From CAZUGH01 sp964619785 (GTDB lineage: Bacteria; Bacillota; Clostridia; Lachnospirales; Lachnospiraceae): a stretch of 40,551 nt of DNA. Location of the stretch: positions 1 through 40,551 of the forward strand of contig CAZUGH010000010.1 in assembly GCA_964619785.1 (NCBI GenBank), read 5' to 3'. The notes below the pieces were generated by a model. That model saw only the letters and a program-made list of their open reading frames with translations. It did no database searches and was not told the DNA's origin. How positions within the stretch are numbered: position 1 is the stretch's first letter; the number at the start of each line of letters is the position of its first letter. Shown piece after piece: positions 1 through 7,820 of the stretch. The translations under genes and the position numbers were made by a program.

Positions 1-612
1 ATCTACCATACACATGGTGCATCTGAGGCATATGCAGATAGTAAGGCGGGAAAAGAGGAAGATTCGGTTGTGGGCACAGGAAATTTGTTATCGGAGGAAT
101 TGAAGAATCAATATGGTTATCAAGTGATTCATGATAAAACAAAATATGATTTAATCAATGGGAAAATAGATCGAAGTTTAGCCTACAATTATGCATTAAA
201 TGGTATTCGGAAAATATTACAGGAGAATCCTAAAATTCGTGTTGTGATTGATTTGCATCGAGATGGAGTGGCAGGAAAAAGAAAGGATGTAGTAGAAATT
301 GATGGTAAAAAAACAGCCCAAATCATGTTCTTTAATGGGCTGAGTAGAGGGAAGAATGGGGAAATAGCATACTTGAAAAACCGAAATCGTACCGGAAATC
401 TAGCATTCAGTCTTCAACTCAAATGTAAGGCGATGAATCGTTATCCGGGACTAACCAAACCAATTTATCTAAAAGGTTATCGCTATAATCTTCATATGAG
501 GGAGCGAAGTCTGTTAATCGAGCTGGGAAACCAGAATAATACATGCGCAGAAATACATAATGTCATCAAGCCATTAGCCAAAATCATAGATGAAGTTCTG
601 AATCCATCATGA
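1..612 (+). CDS. spoIIP: Stage II sporulation protein P, 3' part
   Basis: C-terminal 203 residues of SpoIIP, the membrane-anchored amidase/endopeptidase that works with SpoIID to degrade septal peptidoglycan during forespore engulfment. The reading frame is open from base 1, so the start and the N-terminal membrane anchor lie outside the window. The first residues, IYHTHGASEAY, match the family's metal-site motif (HTH followed by E). Further on are the conserved segments VVIDLHRDG and LLIELGNQNNT, typical of the amidase domain. An internal GTG at 70 is not a plausible start because the catalytic motif lies upstream of it. The gene ends convergently with the next one, overlapping it by 6 bp. 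The family call is firm; the gene is truncated only by the window edge. Confidence 0.93.
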   Translation: MYHTHGASEAYADSKAGKEEDSVVGTGNLLSEELKNQYGYQVIHDKTKYDLINGKIDRSLAYNYALNGIRKILQENPKIRVVIDLHRDGVAGKRKDVVEIDGKKTAQIMFFNGLSRGKNGEIAYLKNRNRTGNLAFSLQLKCKAMNRYPGLTKPIYLKGYRYNLHMRERSLLIELGNQNNTCAEIHNVIKPLAKIIDEVLNPS

Positions 613-954
613 GTCTAGTTGTTCAATAAAGGAATGAATGGTGGCAATCCGTTCTGGTGGAAGATTCTTGAGGTATTGATTGAAACGATAAAGTTCAGGA
701 GCTTCCTCGGACTGCTCTGGATCTGATATTTCTTCAAAGAGCTGCGTTAATGTAATTCCTAATGCAGTTGTAATCTTATATAGAGTAGCAACTGTTGGAT
801 TTGTTGTACCACGTTCTAATTTGCCAATATAAGTAGAAGTTAGCTCAGAACGTTCAGCTAACATCTCCTGGCTCATGTCAAGGCTCGTTCGATATTGGCG
901 TATTGTATTACCTAGAAGGGCAGGAAGTTCATCTGCTGAATAGTTTAAATTCAT
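607..954 (-). CDS. XRE-family HTH transcriptional regulator
   Basis: A 115-residue protein with a Cro/C1-type helix-turn-helix at about residues 14-68: IRQYRTSLDMSQEMLAERSE, then STYIGKLERGTTNPTVATL. A short acidic C-terminal tail follows, perhaps for dimerisation. The ATG at 954 is preceded on the minus strand by a good AAAGGAG box. A TATAAT -10 lies at 980-985 on the same strand, and one of three repeated operator-like motifs (994-1003) sits just upstream of it, so autoregulation is likely. It is transcribed divergently from another XRE gene at 1162. Targets are unknown. Confidence 0.85.
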   Translation of the reverse strand: MNLNYSADELPALLGNTIRQYRTSLDMSQEMLAERSELTSTYIGKLERGTTNPTVATLYKITTALGITLTQLFEEISDPEQSEEAPELYRFNQYLKNLPPERIATIHSFIEQLDS

Positions 955-993
955 TGAAAACTCCTTTCAAAATCATCAAATTATACATATATT

Positions 994-1068
994 CACTTTA
1001 GTTAATTTAGAATGTTGTTTCAAGTAACTAAAGTTATGAAAGAAAACACAATATAAGTAACTATAGTT
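994..1068. promoter_or_regulatory. Three evenly spaced operator-like motifs between divergent regulators
   Basis: The 207-bp gap between the two divergent XRE genes carries three copies of a 10-bp near-palindrome, AACTAWAGTT. They lie at 994-1003 (on the reverse strand, AACTAAAGTG), 1026-1035 (AACTAAAGTT) and 1059-1068 (AACTATAGTT, a perfect palindrome). Starts are 32 and 33 bp apart, close to three helical turns. The flanks are also similar (T or GT before the core). The pattern is what a dimeric HTH repressor with cooperative binding would use; which of the two XRE proteins binds it is not known. Confidence 0.6.
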
Positions 1069-1161
1069 TCTGTTAAATGGAAGGAATTTCTAATATAGTT
1101 ATTGGTATGGGTTGTTAGTATAAGTAAATATATAATGCTGGAATTATGCAGGGGAGGGCAT

Positions 1162-1524
1162 ATGAAACAACAGAAGAAAGATTACAGTATTGCAATTGGT
1201 TTACGGCTTCAGCAGATGCGAGAAAGTTTAGGAAAGAGTCAAGCTGAAGTGGCAGCTGTTTTGGGAGTGTCAATCGGACATTATCGTAAAATCGAGCTGG
1301 GTACATACAATATTTCAGTTCAACATATCTTGCGATTATACCAGGAGTATCAGATGGACCCCACGTTTTTACTTATTGGACAGTCTGTCCCATTTGACTT
1401 TATATCTAGCATTGTGAATTGCTCAAAGATTGAGAGAAATCAACGCATGATTATGGTCATCGAGTTTTGGGCAAATATACTCAAAGCTGACAAAGTACAT
1501 GGTAGTCAGGAGGGAGTATATTGA
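1162..1524 (+). CDS. XRE-family HTH regulator, partner of the LytTR gene
   Basis: A 120-residue protein with a Cro/C1-type HTH at about residues 10-66: LRLQQMRESLGKSQAEVAAV, then VSIGHYRKIELGTYNISVQHILRLYQEY. The C-terminal half is a short region without recognisable motifs. The ATG at 1162 is chosen because AGGGGAGGGC lies just upstream; an in-frame GTG/ATG further up (1102) lacks such a site. The stop overlaps the TTG start of the LytTR gene by 4 bp, so the two are translationally coupled and probably act in one circuit. The promoter is expected within the operator region it shares with the divergent XRE gene. Confidence 0.82.
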   Translation: MKQQKKDYSIAIGLRLQQMRESLGKSQAEVAAVLGVSIGHYRKIELGTYNISVQHILRLYQEYQMDPTFLLIGQSVPFDFISSIVNCSKIERNQRMIMVIEFWANILKADKVHGSQEGVY

Positions 1525-2246
1525 AAAGAGTGTTAATACTAGAGAGCGCTTGGTGTGAGCAAGAGATATTATATCGCTTAGTGCGTAGAGCGTCATGTAA
1601 AACGGAAGTGTATCGATGTGATTGCATGGAAGCTGCACTTGATATGATTCAAACAGAACAGGTAGATTTGTTCGTTGTGGCAGTATCATTAGGTCAAGAA
1701 GATTACCGAATGACAGAAGGCTTGCGCTTTGGGAAAAAGATACGAGAACAGGAAGAATATTTTGATACGCCGATGATATTTATTGCGAAGGATAACAAAT
1801 ATGAGATGTATGCATATCGGCATTTACATTGTTATCAATATTTAGAGAGTCCATATGATCGGGAATATATGTATCAGAATCTAGTGGAAATCTTGAGTCA
1901 TCAAGGAAAATATCCTGTTGAACCAACGATTGCACTTTCTTATCGTTCCGGGATGAGCATTTTCCACGAACGGGAAATCATGTATTTGGAATCAGTCAAT
2001 GGTGATATTCTCGTTCATACATTGGACGACACGGTATCCGTGGCAGACGTTGCGATTAAACGACTGTTATCTTTATTAAATCCGAGTGTTTTCTTTCAAT
2101 GTCATCGGTCCTTCATTGTCAATATCCATTATATTAAGAAGTTGAATCGTCAAAATAATACACTTGTCATGTTTCATTCAAAGGAAGCGGTACCGATTGG
2201 AAAGACATATAAAAACCAATTGGTTGCAAGGTTGAGACAATTCTAG
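1521..2246 (+). CDS. LytTR-family regulator with a degenerate receiver domain
   Basis: A 241-residue protein. Residues 1-125 have the layout of a CheY-like receiver, and residues 140-238 are a LytTR DNA-binding domain (FHEREIMYLES, then FFQCHRSFIVNIHYIKKLNR, then VPIGKTYKNQL). The start is TTG at 1521, with AGGAGGG 8 bases upstream and a 4-bp overlap with the preceding XRE gene. The receiver lacks its catalytic residues. The acidic pair after beta-1 is ES (residues 8-9). The usual phospho-acceptor Asp aligns with Ala54 (VDLFVVAVSL). The KP motif after beta-5 is replaced by ESP. Phosphorylation is therefore unlikely, and control by protein contact, perhaps with the coupled XRE protein, is a reasonable inference. 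No histidine kinase is adjacent. Confidence 0.85.
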   Translation: MKRVLILESAWCEQEILYRLVRRASCKTEVYRCDCMEAALDMIQTEQVDLFVVAVSLGQEDYRMTEGLRFGKKIREQEEYFDTPMIFIAKDNKYEMYAYRHLHCYQYLESPYDREYMYQNLVEILSHQGKYPVEPTIALSYRSGMSIFHEREIMYLESVNGDILVHTLDDTVSVADVAIKRLLSLLNPSVFFQCHRSFIVNIHYIKKLNRQNNTLVMFHSKEAVPIGKTYKNQLVARLRQF

Positions 2247-2260
2247 TCATGTGATATAAT
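2232..2260 (+). promoter_or_regulatory. Promoter of the histidine phosphatase gene
   Basis: TTGAGA at 2232-2237 and TATAAT at 2255-2260, with a 17-bp spacer. The -35 lies inside the last codons of the LytTR gene, so the phosphatase can be expressed apart from the XRE-LytTR pair. Confidence 0.6.
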
Positions 2261-2286
2261 TCATCCATAGTAGGAAGTTGAGGTGG

Positions 2287-2934
2287 ATGATGAAAAAGAT
2301 TTATTTAATTCGGCATGGAAGACAAGATGATGCGAGGTGTAATGTAAATGTACCGCTTAGTGAAGCTGGACACAAACAAGCAATTTTGTTAGGACAACGG
2401 ATGATAAACTATGGAATTGACAAGTTGTATTCGAGTCATTTGATTCGGGCAGTGGAAACAGCTAGAGAGATGAATCAATACTTGAACGTGCCATATGAAG
2501 AAGTGGATGGTATAGAAGAAATTGATTTTGGCGATATGACAGGACGGACAGCAGAGGATGTTAAGGCACATTTCACGGAATTTGCTATGGAGCGTAATAC
2601 GTGGGAGACGGATTTGGCATATCCCGGTGGAGAGAATGGCGCAGATGTTATCAAGAGAGCATATCCTATGTTGATGAATATACTTTCGGGCTCAGAAACA
2701 TCCATTGCCATCGTTACGCATGGTGGAGTCATACGAGCTTTGGTTGCTCATGTGTTAGGAAAAGATTTGCGATATAAGCTACAATTTGCAAAAGGATTAG
2801 AAAACTGTAGTATAACAGAGCTATTGTGGGATGAAGAAAATAATCGCTTCTATCTAGAACGATTAAACGACTATGCGCACCTAGAATCTTACCAAGAATT
2901 GTTACGTTCAAATGGGAATATGATACAATTATAA
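2287..2934 (+). CDS. Histidine phosphatase family protein (phosphoglycerate mutase-like)
   Basis: A 215-residue member of the histidine phosphatase superfamily, which forms a phosphohistidine during hydrolysis or transfer of phosphate. The RHG motif is near the start (IYLIRHGRQ), the acid-containing segment is EIDFGDMTGRT, and the second catalytic histidine is in VTHGGVIRAL. Length and motifs suit CobC/GpmB-like phosphatases, but the substrate cannot be read from the sequence. Two consecutive ATGs (2287, 2290) follow AGGAAG at 2272-2277; an in-frame TTG at 2278 sits too close to that site. The gene has its own promoter and is closed by a strong terminator, so it is probably a single-gene transcript. 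Confidence 0.85.
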   Translation: MMKKIYLIRHGRQDDARCNVNVPLSEAGHKQAILLGQRMINYGIDKLYSSHLIRAVETAREMNQYLNVPYEEVDGIEEIDFGDMTGRTAEDVKAHFTEFAMERNTWETDLAYPGGENGADVIKRAYPMLMNILSGSETSIAIVTHGGVIRALVAHVLGKDLRYKLQFAKGLENCSITELLWDEENNRFYLERLNDYAHLESYQELLRSNGNMIQL

Positions 2935-2954
2935 CTGGCACCATAAAAAATACC

Positions 2955-2986
2955 AAAACTGGCAGTTTCAATACTGCCAGTTTTTT
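2955..2986 (+). terminator. Rho-independent terminator after the phosphatase gene
   Basis: A perfect 11-bp stem, AAAACTGGCAG (2955-2965) with CTGCCAGTTTT (2974-2984), an 8-base loop and a run of six T. The A-rich 5' side could let it work in both directions. Confidence 0.88.
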
Positions 2987-3028
2987 GCTATGATTCAGCC
3001 ATAAATAAATACGAAGGATGTGGCTGAT

Positions 3029-3559
3029 ATGAGTAATGAAACAGTAAGACAGAAAACAAAGGTGAATGATAAGGTAATAGAGTTGGCGATGACAGCATTG
3101 TTTATTGCACTCACATATGTGGCAACCGCGTTTATAAATATTCGCTTGCCGATTGCAGCGAATGGTGGACTTGTTCATTTAGGAAATGTTCCATTGTTTA
3201 TCGCAGCTGCATTTTTCTCAAAGAAGACAGCCGCACTTGCTGGTGGAATTGGGATGGGAATGTTTGATTTGCTAAGCGGCTGGACAGCGTGGGCACCATT
3301 TACCCTTGTGATAGTAGCAACGATTGGATTTGTATTTGCACTTGTAATCAATAAGAAGCCAACCTTTCTTAAACTTTTGCTAGCTGTTGTGTTGGCATGC
3401 ATGATCAAAGTGGCAGGGTACTACATCGCAGAAGTTATCTTGTATGGCAACTGGGTGGCACCGGCAACATCGATACCAGGTAATATTGTACAGATTGCAG
3501 TGGCTGGGATTATTGCTATACCAATTATCCAAGGAGGAAAGATTGCAAGATTTTTCTGA
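3029..3559 (+). CDS. ECF transporter S component (HmpT/riboflavin-type family)
   Basis: A 176-residue integral membrane protein with five or six hydrophobic helices, fitting the substrate-binding S component of an energy-coupling-factor vitamin transporter. Typical features are the N-terminal ALFIALTYVATAFINIRLP, the loop GGLVHLGNVPLFIAA, and GGIGMGMFDLLSGWTAWAP, which resemble the COG4720-type S proteins proposed to carry thiamine precursors or related vitamins. The ATG at 3029 is preceded by GAAGGA at 10 bases; the in-frame GTG at 3020 is too close to that site. No A, A' or T subunit is nearby, so it would share a group II energising module encoded elsewhere. Substrate is uncertain. The stop codon sits in the loop of a strong hairpin. 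Confidence 0.82.
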   Translation: MSNETVRQKTKVNDKVIELAMTALFIALTYVATAFINIRLPIAANGGLVHLGNVPLFIAAAFFSKKTAALAGGIGMGMFDLLSGWTAWAPFTLVIVATIGFVFALVINKKPTFLKLLLAVVLACMIKVAGYYIAEVILYGNWVAPATSIPGNIVQIAVAGIIAIPIIQGGKIARFF

Positions 3560-3646
3560 TGAAAAATCTTGCAATCGTAAGTTTGTGATGGTGCACAAAC
3601 TTTTATATGTATGAACAGAAATCGTTACACGAATTTCTGTTCATAC
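3541..3646. repeat. Three back-to-back perfect hairpins
   Basis: Three consecutive inverted repeats fill the gap between the ECF and aminotransferase genes. The first has 16-bp arms at 3541-3556 and 3561-3576, with the ECF stop codon TGA in its 4-base loop. The second has 9-bp arms, AAGTTTGTG (3579-3587) and CACAAACTT (3594-3602), followed by a short T run. The third has 14-bp arms at 3609-3622 and 3633-3646. Only the second looks like an ordinary intrinsic terminator; the first and third lack a T tract. Confidence 0.8.
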
Positions 3647-3683
3647 TGCCTACGCAAAAATGCTTCGGCAAAGGAGGAAAGAT

Positions 3684-4841
3684 ATGTATAAGATGATGAC
3701 GCCAGGACCGACGATGGTCTCTGAAAATGTAAGGATGGCAAGGAGTCAAGTTACTGGTAATCCAGATGTGGATACGGATTTTTGCGAGATGTATCATCAG
3801 TTGTGCGGCGAGATTGGCACCTTACTTCATACGAAGAATGAAATCTATATTCTTGGTGGAGAGGGAATATTAGCACTAGAGGCTGCCTGTGCTTCGTTGA
3901 CTGAACCAGGTGATAAGGTCCTTGTGATTGATAATGGTATTTTCGGAAAAGGGTTTGCTGATTTTGTGAAAATATATGGTGGTGAGCCTATTTTGTATTC
4001 GGTTGATTATCACAATCCCGTAGACATAGAAGCTCTTGCTTCTTATCTTGAAGGTAACCATGACTTTAAATATGCAACAGTGGTGCATTGTGATACACCA
4101 AGTGGTGTTTTGAATGATATTAGTCAGATTTGTCCAATTCTAAAACAATATGGCATATTGACTGTAGTTGATTCAGTCGCTGCGATGTTTGGAGAAGAGG
4201 TAAATATCGATGAATGGCAGATTGATATCATATGTGGAGGTTCGCAGAAAGCACTATCGGCTCCTCCTGGCTTGGCATTTGTATCAGTAAGCGAGGATGC
4301 GATGAAAGCGATGCTTTGCCGAAAGGTACCAATTGCTTCATTTTACTGTAATTTGCTAACGTTTCGAACCTATTACGAAGATAAGTGGTTTCCCTATACG
4401 ATGCCAATCAGCGACATCATGGGCATGAGAGCAGCGGTTGAAAATGTTGCAAACGATACAAATCGGATTGCTAGACATCATAGAATCGCTTTGGCCACAA
4501 GAAAAGCACTAGTCGAGGCGGGATTATCTCTATATTTGGGAAATGGCTTTGCAAGCACTGTTACGGTTGTCAATGTACCAGAAGGGATGACAGATACACA
4601 GATTATTCAGAGGATGAAAGAACAACATAACATCTTGATTTCTGGATGTTTTGATGTGTTAGCGGGGAAGGTAATCCGTTTAGGACATATGGGAAACAAT
4701 GCAAATATAGAAGATATGGCAGATACATTAGAAGCCCTAGAACAAACAGTAGCCTCATTCGGTATGAAAATAAAGAAATCCATGAAAGAAACCTTTTTAG
4801 AAAACTCCTTGTTGCCAAATGAAAAAAGTGATAAAATATAA
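3684..4841 (+). CDS. Class V aminotransferase (alanine-glyoxylate / serine-pyruvate type)
   Basis: A 385-residue PLP-dependent enzyme of the class V (AGXT/PucG-like) family, cytosolic. It begins MTPGPTMVSENVRMARSQ, as is usual for this family, and has GGEGILALEAACASL in the cofactor-phosphate region, HCDTPSGVLNDI, VVDSVAAMFG with the ring-contacting Asp, and GGSQKALSAPPGLAF, where Lys189 should form the PLP Schiff base. The C-terminal RLGHMGNNA matches the small domain. The start at 3684 follows a strong AAGGAGGAAA; an in-frame ATG at 3660 has no such site and is not preferred. It may make glycine or serine from glyoxylate or hydroxypyruvate, or act on a 2-aminoalkylphosphonate-like substrate; the family is certain, the substrate is not. 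Confidence 0.85.
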   Translation: MYKMMTPGPTMVSENVRMARSQVTGNPDVDTDFCEMYHQLCGEIGTLLHTKNEIYILGGEGILALEAACASLTEPGDKVLVIDNGIFGKGFADFVKIYGGEPILYSVDYHNPVDIEALASYLEGNHDFKYATVVHCDTPSGVLNDISQICPILKQYGILTVVDSVAAMFGEEVNIDEWQIDIICGGSQKALSAPPGLAFVSVSEDAMKAMLCRKVPIASFYCNLLTFRTYYEDKWFPYTMPISDIMGMRAAVENVANDTNRIARHHRIALATRKALVEAGLSLYLGNGFASTVTVVNVPEGMTDTQIIQRMKEQHNILISGCFDVLAGKVIRLGHMGNNANIEDMADTLEALEQTVASFGMKIKKSMKETFLENSLLPNEKSDKI

Positions 4842-4877
4842 CAAGATGTGACTTCATAAGGTAAAGGGGTTGTTATC

Positions 4878-5420
4878 ATGGTAGATAAGGTAGATATATA
4901 TAACGAATGCTATGCATATCAAGGAAGACGAATCACTCTGCGTCAGGTAACGATGGACGATGCAGAGGATTTGTTGCGTTGTTATTCGGATGAAAAAGCG
5001 GTGAAGCGCTTCAATGATGATAATTGCCATGATGGCTTTCATTATACAACGATGAAAGAGATGCAGGATGCGATTGCATTTTGGCTGGAATCATATCAAC
5101 AAAGGCAGTTTGTTCGCTGGACGATTGTGTTAAACGAGACACATCGTGCCATTGGAACAGTAGAGATGTTTGGTGATGACCATCATAAGGGTGTATTAAG
5201 ACTAGACGTAAGAAGTAAATATGAAGAAGATAAACTGATACGTGATGTATTACGTATCGTGGATAATTTCTTCTATGATGTATTTGATGTGACTGAGATT
5301 TATACGAAATGCCGTGAGGTTGATGAGGTACGAATCGGTGCGTTGCGTCAATCTGGATATAAGCCATTCGATGAGAAATTTCATGGTTTTTCCGATTATT
5401 ACATACGAAATTATTATTAA
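4878..5420 (+). CDS. GNAT-family N-acetyltransferase (RimJ/RimL type)
   Basis: A 180-residue protein with the GNAT fold of the RimJ/RimL subgroup, which moves an acetyl group from acetyl-CoA to an amine. It shows the opening strand RITLRQVTMDDAEDLLRCYSD, the central WTIVLNETHRAIGTVEMFGDD, and the C-terminal VRIGALRQSGYKPFDEKFHGFSDYYI. The classical Q/RxxGxG/A acetyl-CoA loop is not evident: the matching region reads DVRSKYEEDKLIRDVLR, so the cofactor site is atypical. It lies 36 bp after the aminotransferase and 28 bp before iorA. No clear promoter is seen before iorA, so co-transcription with iorAB-paaK is possible. The acceptor substrate is unknown. Confidence 0.75.
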   Translation: MVDKVDIYNECYAYQGRRITLRQVTMDDAEDLLRCYSDEKAVKRFNDDNCHDGFHYTTMKEMQDAIAFWLESYQQRQFVRWTIVLNETHRAIGTVEMFGDDHHKGVLRLDVRSKYEEDKLIRDVLRIVDNFFYDVFDVTEIYTKCREVDEVRIGALRQSGYKPFDEKFHGFSDYYIRNYY

Positions 5421-5448
5421 GGCAGCGAAAAGGAGATAGCAAAAGAAG

Positions 5449-7239
5449 ATGAAACAGGAATTGATTATGGGCAATGCAGCGATTGCATATGGTGCCATTG
5501 ATGCTGGCGTGAATTTGGTGGCAGGGTATCCGGGAACACCATCGACAGAGGTGTTAGAGACTGTTGCTAAGAATAACCCAGGAGATATCTATGTGGAGTG
5601 GTCCGTTAATGAAAAGGCGGCTCTCGAGGTGGCAGCAGGTGCAGCATATACAGGTGCTAGAGTCATGGTTACGATGAAGCAGGTTGGATTGAATGTAGCA
5701 TCGGATCCTCTTATGAGTTTGAATTATGTAGGAGTTAAGGGTGGTATGGTCATTGTAGTTGCGGATGATCCAGGACCAATTTCATCACAGACGGAGCAGG
5801 ATACTAGATATTTTGCACAGTTTGGTAAGTTCATTGTATTCGACCCATCTTCACCGAAGGAAGCATATGAGATGATTCAGGATGCATTCCATTATTCCGA
5901 GACATATCATGAACCTGTTATTTTCCGACCAACGACGCGAGTGTGTCATGGATATCAGACCATCGAGCGTAAATCTAATCGAGAGATACACAAATACGAA
6001 GGATTTATCAAGGATACATCAAAGTGGGTTATTTTCCCTCGTTTGTCGTATCGTCGTCATGGTGAGATAGAAGATATGCTTGTTGAACTATCGAAGGAAT
6101 TTTCCTCGTATCGATTTAATACGTTGACGGGTAAAGGAACTCGAGGAATCGCAACAAGCGGAGTTAGTTATGAATATGTACGCGAGATTATTGGTGATCG
6201 TGAAGATATTAAGGTATTAAAGATTGCTACAGCGAATCCATTTCCTGAGCAGCTTGCACTTGAATTCCTAGATGGTTTGGATGAAGTGCTTGCAGTGGAG
6301 GAATTAGATCCTGTTTTAGAAAAGGAATTGACATATTTAGTTGGTAAGCATCATTTAGTAACGAAAGTTCGAGGAAAATTAACTCATGATGTTGTCAATC
6401 GTGGTGAGAATACTGTACAGGCACTTAGAGGAAGCATCGGTACATTTCTTGAAGAAGTGATGGCTCAGCCAGATGTTATGCCAGAACCACCCGAGTTACC
6501 AGTTCGTCCACCGGTTTTGTGTGCAGGATGCCCACATCGTGCTTCTTTTTATGCAGTTAAGAAGGCAATGGAAGGTGAGAAGACGGTTTATTGTGGAGAT
6601 ATCGGCTGTTATACGATGGGTAATGCGATGCCACTTGACATGACAGATACTTGTCTATGTATGGGAGCAGATATTACGATGGCGCAGGGAATGAAACGGA
6701 TGGAGCCAGATACATACAGTTTCTCTTTTATTGGAGATTCCACATTCTTCGCATCGGGTATGACGGGTGTTGTGAATGCTGTTTATAATGAAGCTGACAC
6801 AACAATCATTGTGTTGGACAATTCCACAACAGCGATGACAGGCCATCAACCTCACCCAGGTACGGGACGAACCGTGATGGGTGATGTGGTTGAGAAAGTC
6901 AGTATTGAGAAAGTATTAGAAGCAGTAGGGGTTAAAAAAGTTGTGACGGTAGATCCATTGAAATTAGATACAGCGATTGCAACCGTAAAAGAGGTTGCTA
7001 AGCTTTCGGGTGTGAAGGCTATCATTTTCAAATCACCATGTATTGCGGTTACCAAGTCAAGTGTGAAATGTGTGATTGATTCCAAACAGTGTATCGATTG
7101 CAAAAAATGCGTTCGAGAACTCGGATGCCCTGCTATTGTATTAAACGATGGAAAACCATATATTGAACCATCTCTTTGCTTTGGCTGTGAAGTGTGTACG
7201 TATGTGTGTCCAGTGAATGCGATTGGAGGTGCGAGATAA
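5449..7239 (+). CDS. iorA: Indolepyruvate:ferredoxin oxidoreductase, alpha subunit
   Basis: A 596-residue large subunit of the TPP-dependent enzyme that oxidises indolepyruvate, phenylpyruvate or 4-hydroxyphenylpyruvate to the aryl-acetyl-CoA, reducing ferredoxin. The N-terminal pyrimidine-binding region begins NAAIAYGAIDAGVNLVAGYPGTPSTE. The TPP/Mg region follows LCAGCPHRASFYAVKKA and includes YCGDIGCYTMGNAMP, SFIGDSTFFASGMTG and VLDNSTTAMTGHQPHPGTG. The last 60 residues carry two 4Fe-4S motifs (CIDCKKCVRELGCP and CFGCEVCTYVCP). Full length for the family. AAAAGGAGATAG precedes the ATG. It overlaps iorB by one base (TAATG), as expected for subunits made in equal amounts. Confidence 0.96.
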   Translation: MKQELIMGNAAIAYGAIDAGVNLVAGYPGTPSTEVLETVAKNNPGDIYVEWSVNEKAALEVAAGAAYTGARVMVTMKQVGLNVASDPLMSLNYVGVKGGMVIVVADDPGPISSQTEQDTRYFAQFGKFIVFDPSSPKEAYEMIQDAFHYSETYHEPVIFRPTTRVCHGYQTIERKSNREIHKYEGFIKDTSKWVIFPRLSYRRHGEIEDMLVELSKEFSSYRFNTLTGKGTRGIATSGVSYEYVREIIGDREDIKVLKIATANPFPEQLALEFLDGLDEVLAVEELDPVLEKELTYLVGKHHLVTKVRGKLTHDVVNRGENTVQALRGSIGTFLEEVMAQPDVMPEPPELPVRPPVLCAGCPHRASFYAVKKAMEGEKTVYCGDIGCYTMGNAMPLDMTDTCLCMGADITMAQGMKRMEPDTYSFSFIGDSTFFASGMTGVVNAVYNEADTTIIVLDNSTTAMTGHQPHPGTGRTVMGDVVEKVSIEKVLEAVGVKKVVTVDPLKLDTAIATVKEVAKLSGVKAIIFKSPCIAVTKSSVKCVIDSKQCIDCKKCVRELGCPAIVLNDGKPYIEPSLCFGCEVCTYVCPVNAIGGAR

Positions 7240-7820
7240 TGAGTCAGAATATTTTGTTATGCGGTGTAGGTGGTCAGGGAACAGTCTTAGCAGCTAAAGT
7301 CTTAGCGGCAGCAGCTATCGCTGGTGGTGAAGAAGTGAAGACTACGGAGACAATTGGTATGGCGCAGCGTGGAGGCTCAGTTGTCTCTCATGTTCGAACC
7401 GGCAAGGAGATTCATTCTCCATTGATTCCACCTAGAGGTGCTGATGTTATCATTGGTTTTGAGCCGGCTGAGGTAGTACGTAATTTGTCTTATCTAAAAA
7501 AGGATGGACTTGTCGTGGTAAGTCAGAAGGCAGTGAAGCCAGTAACAGCCACGTTAACGGGCTCAAATTATGATGGAACGGAAATGATTGATTACCTCAA
7601 GAAAAATATAGAAAATGTTGTAGTTGTAGATGGAGAAGCAATATGTAGGCAATGTGGCTCTCCAAAAGTTCTCAATGTGGCATTATTAGGGGCGGCAGCA
7701 GCAACCGGTAAACTAGGGATAAAAACCCATGAGATAAAAGGTGCATTGATGAGTCGTCTTCCTGAGAAACTTCATGCGCTGAATGAGAAAGCATTAGAAC
7801 TTGGAGGAAAAGAAAGATGA
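7239..7820 (+). CDS. iorB: Indolepyruvate:ferredoxin oxidoreductase, beta subunit
   Basis: A 193-residue partner of IorA, belonging to the gamma-type domain family of 2-oxoacid:ferredoxin oxidoreductases. It starts MSQNILLCGVGGQGTVLAAKVLAAAA and has TTETIGMAQRGGSVVSHVR, both hallmarks of this subunit. The ATG at 7239 overlaps the iorA stop and has GGAGG about 9 bases upstream. An in-frame start further up (7194) would lie inside the iron-sulphur motif of iorA and is rejected. The stop overlaps the paaK start (ATGA), so all three are translationally coupled. Confidence 0.95.
   Translation: MSQNILLCGVGGQGTVLAAKVLAAAAIAGGEEVKTTETIGMAQRGGSVVSHVRTGKEIHSPLIPPRGADVIIGFEPAEVVRNLSYLKKDGLVVVSQKAVKPVTATLTGSNYDGTEMIDYLKKNIENVVVVDGEAICRQCGSPKVLNVALLGAAAATGKLGIKTHEIKGALMSRLPEKLHALNEKALELGGKER

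Noticed and set aside
3660..3683. Longer N-terminus for the aminotransferase
   Set aside because: The AAGGAGG site falls within this extension, right before the ATG at 3684.
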